Shown here: piece by piece, positions 1 through 4,977 of the stretch
Layout of the letters: each line of letters opens with the position of its first letter
How positions within the stretch are numbered: position 1 is the first letter of the stretch
NCBI GenBank assembly: GCA_964484305.1
Contig: CAZAEI010000048.1
Location: 1 to 5,277 of the forward strand
Source: DAOVFN01 sp964484305
Lineage (GTDB): Archaea; Aenigmatarchaeota; Aenigmatarchaeia; QMZP01
Direction: 5' to 3'
DNA length: 5,277 nucleotides
Notes under the pieces: model-generated
What the model saw: the letters and a program-made list of their open reading frames with translations, nothing else
What the model was told of the DNA's origin: nothing
Databases searched by the model: none
Made by a program: the position numbers and the translations under genes

Positions 1-124
1 TTCTGGCACCGAGCCCGTAGCCGCCGATAAACTGGCGCCCCAGCTCCTCGCCGAGCGCCTCCTCCTTGAGCCCATTCCGGGAAAGGTCAACCCACAGCAT
101 CTTGCCCATAAAGCCTCTTGCCAT
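1..124 (-). CDS. Aldehyde:ferredoxin oxidoreductase family protein, N-terminal fragment (cut by window edge)
   Basis: The first 41 codons are present; the rest lies beyond the left edge. The protein begins MARGFMGKMLWVDLSR and contains FIGGYGLGAR at about residues 32-41. This closely fits the N-terminal domain of the AOR family (typical pattern: GK-hydrophobic-VDL, then FIGG-x-GLGA-K/R), which binds the tungsten- or molybdenum-pterin cofactor. Family members oxidise aldehydes to carboxylic acids with ferredoxin as acceptor, or act in larger complexes such as BamB of the class II benzoyl-CoA reductase; the fragment is too short to tell which. The ATG at 124-122 is supported by an AGGAGG Shine-Dalgarno site (136-131) 6 nt upstream. 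The gene follows the FAD/Fe-S/FAD operon on the same strand after 108 nt and has its own candidate promoter. Assignment to the family is firm; subfamily and substrate are unknown. Confidence 0.88.
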   Translation of the reverse strand, partial: MARGFMGKMLWVDLSRNGLKEEALGEELGRQFIGGYGLGAR

Positions 125-130
125 CGCTTG

Positions 131-136
131 CCTCCT
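131..136 (-). promoter_or_regulatory. Ribosome binding site of the AOR-family gene
   Basis: On the minus strand this reads AGGAGG, a consensus Shine-Dalgarno sequence 6 nt before the ATG at 124-122. It fixes the start of the truncated gene, where two further in-frame ATG codons (residues 6 and 9) could otherwise be considered. Confidence 0.85.
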
Positions 137-159
137 TGGTTTAGTTGACAACCACCAAG
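135..159 (-). other. Inverted repeat abutting the AOR-gene ribosome binding site
   Basis: CTTGGT (159-154 on the minus strand) and ACCAAG (140-135) form a perfect 6-bp inverted repeat with a 13-nt loop; a further GTT/AAC pairing is possible inside the loop. In the transcript the 3' arm runs into the AGGAGG site, so the hairpin could partly hide it. The stem is short and may be chance. Confidence 0.3.
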
Positions 160-162
160 CCT

Positions 163-191
163 ATTTTAGACCCGCCGCCACCGATGGTCAA
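163..191 (-). promoter_or_regulatory. Candidate sigma-70-type promoter for the AOR-family gene
   Basis: On the minus strand TTGACC (191-186) and TAAAAT (168-163) are separated by 17 nt; each box matches the bacterial housekeeping consensus at 5 of 6 positions. Transcription would begin near 156, giving a leader of about 30 nt that contains the ribosome binding site. The site lies in the gap between the second FAD oxidase and the AOR gene, so AOR may be transcribed independently of the upstream operon. This is a sequence match only. Confidence 0.55.
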
Positions 192-232
192 ACCCACCCC
201 AGGAACACTAAAGAAAGCTAAACAGGCGGCTT

Positions 233-1903
233 CTATTCCCCTTTTTCCTCTTTGCGGGGGTAAGACGGCATCACGTAGCCCCCCTCCCGGGGATAATCGG
301 GGTAATCCGGCGGTATGTAGGCTGACCAGTCAGCCACGGCATTGGGGTCCAGCATCTTCTTGAGCTTCCTCAACCAGAGATCGTAGTTATCGTAGCGTTG
401 CCCCCAGTTCTGGTGGACGTGGGTGACCGACTCAATCTGCAGACAGCCCCCCCGCGCCGGCACCCCGAACCGCTGGAACTTCCCGCGGGGGTCAAAAAGC
501 TCGCTGATAAACCTCCGGGCCGCCTCCAGGGAAGACGGGTCATAGGGGTCATAGAGGGCTACCGAAATACCCTGCGCCCCGGTGGAAAGGTTCTCCTCGG
601 GCCGCCAGGTTATCTGCCGCTGTCCGGTATCACGGCGGAAAAAGGCGCCGCTGCGCTCGTAGCGCTGGACTATCTCCCCCTCCCGCAACGCCAGGTTTTT
701 AAGCATGTCCGGCGAACCGTCGGGGCTGGAAGAAGACGGCAGAAAGTCGCCGGTAACCCGCAGCGCCGGCACGCCGTTAGACCATATCATATCAACAAAA
801 GAGCGGGCTAGCGCCGCCGGCTCGTTAAATTCGGGCAAAAAGCGCCCGCCCCGCTTTTCGGTAATGGCTAATACGCACTTTTCACGGTATTTAAGCTCCC
901 GGGAGGACTGCCCGCCGATAACCAGCACCAGCGAACTCTTAACCTCCTCGGCAAGCTCCGGGTCGGCGGCCTGCATCATGGCCCATTCCTCATCGTTGCC
1001 CTCGGCGGGGACGTCGGTGCCCAGCAGACTGATGGAAAGGGAGTATAGAATTTCGGCGTGGCAAAAATCGGCAGCCGCCTCCAAGGCGGCATCTATATTG
1101 GGGAAGGTGGGGATTAAGACCTTATAACCGTCGGGCACTTTGGGCAACTGCCCCCGCGACGGCGGCTCCCCGGGCTTTTTCTCCTGCTCCCACTCCGCCG
1201 GCCCGTACCAGGGGTAGAGCTTGACGCTGGCTTTGGTGATAATGCCGTGCCCGCCGTTAGCCCCGGTGCGCCCCCGCAGTATTCCCCGCAGGCTGAAGCC
1301 GGGCCCGTCGGCGGAAAACAGCTCGCCGCCGCTCTCGCCGGTGCCCATCTCCAGCACCTCGCCGGTGGGCAGCACCCACTCCACCCCCAGGACATTGCGC
1401 CCGTAGCCGCTGGTAAAGACCATGGTATGCTGGCAGCCGTGGTGGCAGCACTCGGCGGCAACCACCCCGGCGCTGTAGCCCACGCCAATCCGCCCGGTGT
1501 ACAGCCCGTGCTTAGCCGCCTCCAGCTGAAGGCGGTAAACCGAAACGTAAGGCTCGACCACCGCCCGCATGTTCTTGGCGTCTATCTCCAGGACACGGTT
1601 CATCCGCTTCAGGTCAAGCAGGATGCCCTTCTCCTTCTCCAGAGCCAGGGAAAGGTACTCAAACCCGGAAGAGAAGGCTTTAAACAGGATGCCGTACTCA
1701 TTGCACACCCGGACAATAGCCTGGATTTCATCGGTGCTGGCCGGCAGCACTACCGCCGAGGGGCGCGTCGAGTGCTTTTCGTCAAAGAAGAACTTGTTGC
1801 CCCAGACCTGGTTGTAGGTATCCAGGATAACCAGCTCCTGGGTGATATACTCCCTGCCGACGATATACTCCAGAGCCTGGTATTCCTGTTTAGCCAGCTT
1901 CAC
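233..1903 (-). CDS. FAD-binding oxidoreductase, GlcD/VAO (PCMH-type) superfamily, 556 aa
   Basis: A predicted soluble cytoplasmic flavoprotein without signal peptide or membrane segment. Residues about 45-232 form a PCMH-type FAD-binding domain: RPSAVVLPASTDEIQAIV (47-64), KAFSSG (75-80), the ILLDLKRMNRVLEID strand (94-108), SGYGRNVLGVEWVLPTGEVL (165-184) and GANGGHGIITKASVKLYPW (214-232), the counterpart of the GSEGTLGIITE segment of GlcD. The C-terminal cap ends in KKMLDPNAVADWSAYI (515-530), matching the usual DPN-x-(V/I) ending of FAD-linked oxidases. The family oxidises 2-hydroxy acids, alcohols or related substrates. Unusual points are the Cys/His-rich ECCHHGCQH at 151-159, where GlcD has a glycine/asparagine FAD loop, and a Pro/Tyr-rich tail (531-549). 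The start is GTG at 1903, set by an AGGAGA site; the gene begins 23 nt after the Fe-S gene. It is divergent from the first FAD oxidase of the operon, so this is not a recent duplication. Substrate unknown. Confidence 0.88.
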   Translation of the reverse strand: MKLAKQEYQALEYIVGREYITQELVILDTYNQVWGNKFFFDEKHSTRPSAVVLPASTDEIQAIVRVCNEYGILFKAFSSGFEYLSLALEKEKGILLDLKRMNRVLEIDAKNMRAVVEPYVSVYRLQLEAAKHGLYTGRIGVGYSAGVVAAECCHHGCQHTMVFTSGYGRNVLGVEWVLPTGEVLEMGTGESGGELFSADGPGFSLRGILRGRTGANGGHGIITKASVKLYPWYGPAEWEQEKKPGEPPSRGQLPKVPDGYKVLIPTFPNIDAALEAAADFCHAEILYSLSISLLGTDVPAEGNDEEWAMMQAADPELAEEVKSSLVLVIGGQSSRELKYREKCVLAITEKRGGRFLPEFNEPAALARSFVDMIWSNGVPALRVTGDFLPSSSSPDGSPDMLKNLALREGEIVQRYERSGAFFRRDTGQRQITWRPEENLSTGAQGISVALYDPYDPSSLEAARRFISELFDPRGKFQRFGVPARGGCLQIESVTHVHQNWGQRYDNYDLWLRKLKKMLDPNAVADWSAYIPPDYPDYPREGGYVMPSYPRKEEKGE

Positions 1904-1910
1904 CTTAAAT

Positions 1911-1916
1911 TCTCCT
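1911..1916 (-). promoter_or_regulatory. Ribosome binding site supporting a GTG start
   Basis: AGGAGA on the minus strand lies 7 nt upstream of the GTG at 1903-1901, in the 23-nt gap after the Fe-S gene stop codon. It supports the non-ATG start of the downstream FAD oxidase. Confidence 0.75.
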
Positions 1917-1926
1917 GCCTCATCGT

Positions 1927-3201
1927 TTAAATTGCCTTCTGCACCAGCTCTATCAGGTCATAGACCTTGATATCGTTATCGGTCTCTCTGGCCGCGTCCA
2001 GGAAATTCCGCTTACACCAGGGGCAGGCGCTGACGATAGCCTCCGCCCCTACCGCCCCGGCCTCCCTCAGCCTCTCGGCGGCAGTCCAGAGGGCGAAGTC
2101 GGGATAGGCGTCAATGACGCCGCCGCCGGCGCCGCAGCACCAGGCATATTCCTTAATCCGGTACATTTCCACCAGCTTCAAGCCGGGGATGCTCTTTAAA
2201 ATATTACGGGGTATTTCGTAGACGCCGTTGGCGCCGCGCCGGTACTGCTTGGGCGGGTCGTGGACAATCATCTGCCCCTGGACCTTTACCTCTTTCCCCT
2301 GCCAGTGCACCCAGGGCTCAGCCAGGCGTCCCAGGTGGCAGGGGTCGTGGTAGGTAACCGTCAGTGGTACCTTCTTGGTCAGCTTTAATTTGCCCTCTTT
2401 GAGCAGGCGTTCCAGGTACTGGGTAATATGGAACACCTCTATCCCCAACCCCTTGCCGATTTTGTCGTAGAGGACCTTAAAGCTGGCGTAGCAATCGGCG
2501 CAGGGGGTGACCAGGGTACTGACCCCGGCGGCGCGGAAGGTTTCCAGCTGGCGCTGGGCATACTTTTCCATCTCATCGGAGCAGCCCAGCTCGTAGGCAC
2601 GCCCGCCGCAGCAGACTTCGTCGGCGCCCATAATACCCACATCAACACCGGCCTTCTGGAGCAGGCTCAGCCCGGCTCTGGCTACCGGCCACAGCTCTTT
2701 ATCATAGGAGTAGCGGCAGCCGGCGTGATAGACAACCTCGGCTTTGTCAATAGCCAGGTCTTTAACGTCCATATCCCCCGCCCACTTGCCCCGGTCGGAT
2801 TTTGGCGCCTGCATCATGTTATCCTCTTCCCGTAAGCCCTGAATAACCGTCTGGTGGGGCTGAGGCAGCTTGCCCTCCTCAACGCATTTAATGCGCAGCT
2901 CCTGCATCAGCTGCAACGGTTCGATGTCCTGCTGGACCTTGCAGGATACATCGCAGCTGCCGTCCATCTGGCAGCGGTAGAGCACATCAAGAAAAGTATC
3001 GTCAATATCTATCCTCCCCTTGAGCAGGGAATAGGCCATATTGAACTTGCCGCCGGCGGCATAGGCGTGCCAGTTATACCGGGCAACCGATGGGCACCCC
3101 TCGATAAAATCGGTATTCCGCATGTACCTGTAGGGTATCCATTTACAGTAGGAACAGCGGGTGCATCTCTGCATATCGTGGGTATAATCCTGCCAGCTCA
3201 T
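1927..3201 (-). CDS. (Fe-S)-binding oxidoreductase with two CCG domains (HdrD/GlcF-like), 424 aa
   Basis: Predicted cytoplasmic electron-transfer subunit. The N-terminal part has two cluster motifs that depart from the ferredoxin pattern. The first is C13-x2-C16-x2-C19 with the final Cys-Pro displaced to C36-P37. The second is C77-x2-D80-x2-C83-x3-C87, with Asp where the second Cys is expected. Two complete CCG (DUF224) domains follow: C162, C197-C198-G, C234-x2-C237; and C288, C355-C356-G, C393-x2-C396. Such domains hold the noncubane [4Fe-4S] clusters of heterodisulfide reductase HdrB/HdrD and occur in GlcF, LutA/LldE and BamD-like proteins. No membrane segment is visible, so the acceptor is probably another soluble protein. 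The ATG overlaps the stop of the upstream FAD oxidase (ATGA) and lacks a clear Shine-Dalgarno site, which points to translational coupling and a common complex. Flanked by two FAD oxidases, it most likely takes electrons from one or both. Family is firm; partners are inferred. Confidence 0.9.
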   Translation of the reverse strand: MSWQDYTHDMQRCTRCSYCKWIPYRYMRNTDFIEGCPSVARYNWHAYAAGGKFNMAYSLLKGRIDIDDTFLDVLYRCQMDGSCDVSCKVQQDIEPLQLMQELRIKCVEEGKLPQPHQTVIQGLREEDNMMQAPKSDRGKWAGDMDVKDLAIDKAEVVYHAGCRYSYDKELWPVARAGLSLLQKAGVDVGIMGADEVCCGGRAYELGCSDEMEKYAQRQLETFRAAGVSTLVTPCADCYASFKVLYDKIGKGLGIEVFHITQYLERLLKEGKLKLTKKVPLTVTYHDPCHLGRLAEPWVHWQGKEVKVQGQMIVHDPPKQYRRGANGVYEIPRNILKSIPGLKLVEMYRIKEYAWCCGAGGGVIDAYPDFALWTAAERLREAGAVGAEAIVSACPWCKRNFLDAARETDNDIKVYDLIELVQKAI

Positions 3202-4652
3202 TTCTTTATCTCAAAGCACAATTTCCCCGGGTTGAGGATACCGTTGGGGTCAAAGATGCCCTTAACCTTTCGCTGCATTTTCTGGGTGCCCTCGGCCGAA
3301 CTATAGGCGGTGTCCCGCCAGGCGCCGTAAGGCCGGGAGAAAAAGCCACCCCTCCGTGCCATCTCCCCGGCGCCATGCCCCACCAGCCACCGGGCGGCGT
3401 CGGCTTCGGCACGGTCGGCAGGGTCATAATAAAGATTAAACTCGCAGTGACAGCTGGTTCCCTGCACTGTCGGCTGCAGATAAACGCCGGTGTTTTCCGG
3501 CGGGGCCAGCTCGGACATGGCGGTGATGAAGTCAGCCGTCTTGTCCAGCGTGGTCAGGAAGAAGATATCCTGGAACCCGCCCTTAAACCTCAGCTTCCAG
3601 TAAGGCTCAGGCGATGGCGCCAGCCGCGCCAGCACCTCTTCAGCCTTAGCCCCCGGGATACTGGCCGCCGGCTTTAGGTTACATTCTCTAGCCATATCTT
3701 TGAAATCGGCGGTCTCGTAGGCTACTTTATCTTCGGGCAGCACCCCGTAGCCCTCAAAGCTGACAAATAAAACCCAGGGCGGCAGAGTCTTCTTTAGTTT
3801 CTCAATCTCTTCGGAATTCTGGCCCAATAGACAGGCCAGGTTAAGCCCGTTCAGAATAAACTGGCTGGCTCCCAGCCGGAATCTCACCAGACGGTAGCTC
3901 AAATCAATCAGGGGCTCGATATTCTTCGACGGCACCAGAAAAGCCTTTTTCAGCTGGGGCAGGTAATGGCATTTCAGAGTTGCCCAGGTTACGATGCCGA
4001 TGGTGCCCTGAGCCCCCGATATCAACCTCTGAAAATCGACGTGGCTGTGGCCGAAGGGGTTCATCTGCACCCGGCCCAGCTCCCACTGCTCCTCAACCGT
4101 ATCGGGACCCGAAGCCTCGCCGGTGCGGAACTTATCGCCGGTGCCAAAGACAACCTCGGCGCAGAGCCAGGGGTCAGTGCTGTCCCAGTGATGGGCCGGC
4201 ATGGTAATCGGCTCCCTCTCCAGCACACTGCCTATCACCGACTTGTTGCCGCGGGGAGCCAGAGGCATGTAGGCGGATAAACCGGCCTCGGCCAGCTCCG
4301 CCTGCAGCTCAATAAAAGTAACCCCCGGCTCGACCATAGCCACCTTGTTCCTGGGGTCAACCCTTATAACCCGCTTCATCTGGCTTAAGTCAACGATAAC
4401 CGATCCACCAGTACCGGGCACGGTGTCCCCCCGGAAATGGGGAGCCCCCGAGCTTACCGGCACCAGGGGGGTAAGGTTGCTGTTGGCCCACTTAACCAGC
4501 TCCTGCACTTCCCCAACATTACCCGGCTTGACCACGCACCGGGGCGCCACCGCGGGAACAAAGCTCAGGTCCCGGGAATACTCCTTTATGACCTCTGTCC
4601 CGCTCAGGACATTGCCAGTGCCAACTATTTCGGCTAGTTCCCTTTCCGCCAT
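3198..4652 (-). CDS. FAD-binding oxidoreductase, GlcD/VAO (PCMH-type) superfamily, 484 aa, first gene of operon
   Basis: Predicted soluble flavoprotein. The FAD domain spans about residues 30-232: PRCVVKPGNVGEVQELVKWA (37-56), PVSSGAPHFRGDTVP (65-79) in place of the GGGTSL-type loop, VIVDLSQMKRVIRVD (85-99), AMVEPGVTF (105-113) and SGAQGTIGIVTWATLK (212-227), the equivalent of GSEGTLGIITEATL. The C-terminal domain ends in GIFDPNGILNPGK (465-477), the classic FAD-oxidase ending. GTSCHCEFNLYYDP (398-411) lies about where D-lactate and 2-hydroxyglutarate dehydrogenases carry the metal-binding GDGNLH motif, so C401, H402, C403 and E404 are possible active-site residues. The family oxidises hydroxy acids or alcohols; the substrate is not readable. 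The length agrees with GlcD (about 500 aa). The ATG at 4652 follows a moderate AAAGGG site, and an in-frame stop lies upstream with no other start between. The stop overlaps the Fe-S gene start by 4 nt. A candidate promoter and a DosR-like box lie upstream. Confidence 0.9.
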   Translation of the reverse strand: MAERELAEIVGTGNVLSGTEVIKEYSRDLSFVPAVAPRCVVKPGNVGEVQELVKWANSNLTPLVPVSSGAPHFRGDTVPGTGGSVIVDLSQMKRVIRVDPRNKVAMVEPGVTFIELQAELAEAGLSAYMPLAPRGNKSVIGSVLEREPITMPAHHWDSTDPWLCAEVVFGTGDKFRTGEASGPDTVEEQWELGRVQMNPFGHSHVDFQRLISGAQGTIGIVTWATLKCHYLPQLKKAFLVPSKNIEPLIDLSYRLVRFRLGASQFILNGLNLACLLGQNSEEIEKLKKTLPPWVLFVSFEGYGVLPEDKVAYETADFKDMARECNLKPAASIPGAKAEEVLARLAPSPEPYWKLRFKGGFQDIFFLTTLDKTADFITAMSELAPPENTGVYLQPTVQGTSCHCEFNLYYDPADRAEADAARWLVGHGAGEMARRGGFFSRPYGAWRDTAYSSAEGTQKMQRKVKGIFDPNGILNPGKLCFEIKK

Positions 4653-4759
4653 CTCTAATTCCCTTTTACCAGCCCCACCCCGCGTAGAGCGCCCGTTTCA
4701 GGTTAAGGATAATATTCAGCATAATCACCCGGCGAGGCTGTATCAATGTGGATAAACCC

Positions 4760-4789
4760 ATAATGCCACCGCCGTTAAAGTTCTGTCAA
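4760..4789 (-). promoter_or_regulatory. Candidate sigma-70-type promoter for the FAD/Fe-S/FAD operon
   Basis: On the minus strand a perfect TTGACA (4789-4784) is followed after 18 nt by CATTAT (4765-4760), 4 of 6 matches to TATAAT. Transcription would start near 4753, about 100 nt before the first ATG at 4652. The DosR-like palindrome at 4796-4808 lies 6 nt upstream of the -35 box, centred near -49, a usual place for an activator. Confidence 0.55.
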
Positions 4790-4795
4790 GCCAAA

Positions 4796-4808
4796 GGGAC
4801 TTTAGTCC
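4796..4808. promoter_or_regulatory. DosR/DevR-like palindromic operator, site 1
   Basis: GGGACTTTAGTCC has perfect GGACT/AGTCC arms around TT. With the next base it matches 13 of 14 positions of GGGACTWWAGTCCC, the core of the mycobacterial DosR (DevR) box bound by a NarL/FixJ-type response regulator. It lies just upstream of the -35 element of the leftward operon. That a NarL-type regulator binds here is inferred. Confidence 0.5.
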
Positions 4809-4848
4809 ATATTACGGCACCTACCTTGGTATCCATACCCTCCAACTA

Positions 4849-4859
4849 GGACTATAGTC
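4849..4859. promoter_or_regulatory. DosR/DevR-like palindromic operator, site 2
   Basis: GGACTATAGTC contains the perfect 10-bp palindrome GACTATAGTC and fits 11 of 12 positions of GGACTWWAGTCC (the next base is A rather than C). Its centre is 52 bp from that of site 1, close to five helical turns, so both would face the same side of the DNA. Confidence 0.45.
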
Positions 4860-4862
4860 ATC

Positions 4863-4874
4863 GGACTAAATAGT
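4863..4874. promoter_or_regulatory. Degenerate third site or half-site of the same motif
   Basis: GGACTAAATAGT begins with an intact half-site (GGACTAAA) and contains ACTA-AA-TAGT, but the second arm does not continue to AGTCC. It starts 4 nt after site 2 and may be a weak or half site of the same regulator. Confidence 0.25.
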
Positions 4875-4876
4875 GA

Positions 4877-4896
4877 CCCCAACCGTACTTTTGGGG
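4877..4896. repeat. Inverted repeat CCCCAA-N8-TTGGGG
   Basis: A perfect 6-bp inverted repeat separated by 8 nt, between the DosR-like sites and the MerR-like gene. It could be an operator for a dimeric regulator. As an RNA hairpin it would be short and has no following T run, so a terminator is unlikely. Confidence 0.3.
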
Positions 4897-4898
4897 GA

Positions 4899-4927
4899 TT
4901 CCAAATTCGCCATAAGGCGAACATAAT
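4899..4927 (+). promoter_or_regulatory. Weak candidate promoter for the MerR-like gene
   Basis: CATAAT (4922-4927) matches the -10 consensus at 5 of 6 positions; TTCCAA (4899-4904), 17 nt upstream, is a poor -35 box (3 of 6). Transcription would begin near 4934, leaving a leader of about 44 nt. A poor -35 box is typical of activated promoters. The inverted repeat at 4906-4921 fills the spacer. Confidence 0.3.
4906..4921. promoter_or_regulatory. Inverted repeat TTCGCC-ATAA-GGCGAA, candidate operator
   Basis: A perfect 6-bp inverted repeat with a 4-nt centre, located 56 nt before the ATG of the MerR-like gene. It sits between the candidate -35 and -10 boxes, the classical place of MerR-family operators, so autoregulation is possible. 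Binding is inferred from position and symmetry only. Confidence 0.4.
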
Positions 4928-4961
4928 TGACACGGGTTGGACATAGTTACAGAGATAATCT

Positions 4962-4970
4962 GAGAGGTGA
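4962..4970 (+). promoter_or_regulatory. Ribosome binding site deciding the MerR-like gene start
   Basis: GAGAGGTGA lies 7 nt before the ATG at 4978. It favours this start over the in-frame TTG at 4927, which would add 17 residues and place the ribosome site inside the coding region. Confidence 0.7.
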
Positions 4971-4977
4971 CGCAACT

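Larger units (their letters stand above)
4653..4977. other. Divergent intergenic region with promoters and palindrome cluster
   Basis: This 325-nt stretch separates the leftward FAD/Fe-S operon from the rightward MerR-like gene. It holds a candidate leftward promoter, three sites with a GGACT or ACTA/TAGT palindromic core, two other 6-bp inverted repeats and a weak rightward promoter. A 31-codon minus-strand reading frame (4761-4666) is the only coding potential noted. No RNA gene or terminator is apparent. Confidence 0.7.

Noticed and set aside
145..150. TTGACA on the plus strand as a -35 box
   Set aside because: No -10 box at proper distance and no plus-strand gene follows.
174..230. GCCGCC (174-179) and GGCGGC (225-230) as a terminator stem after the second oxidase
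   Set aside because: The loop would be 45 nt and there is no T run on the minus strand after it.
1247..1930. Long plus-strand reading frame (227 aa) opposite the second FAD oxidase
   Set aside because: It has no domain resemblance, is antisense to a clear family member, and is of the kind expected in GC-rich coding DNA. The same applies to the other frames overlapping the three redox genes on either strand.
4877..4896. CCCCAA/TTGGGG dyad as an intrinsic terminator
   Set aside because: Stem of only 6 bp, no T tract on either side, and it lies between divergent genes where no terminator is needed.
4927..4959. TTGACA (4927-4932) with GATAAT (4954-4959) as the MerR-like gene promoter
   Set aside because: The spacer would be 21 nt, too long for a normal sigma-70 promoter, and the start would fall almost on the ribosome binding site. 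The upstream CATAAT is preferred.
4927..4977. TTG at 4927 as start of the MerR-like protein
   Set aside because: The added 17 residues do not look like part of the domain, and a good Shine-Dalgarno site lies before the ATG at 4978.
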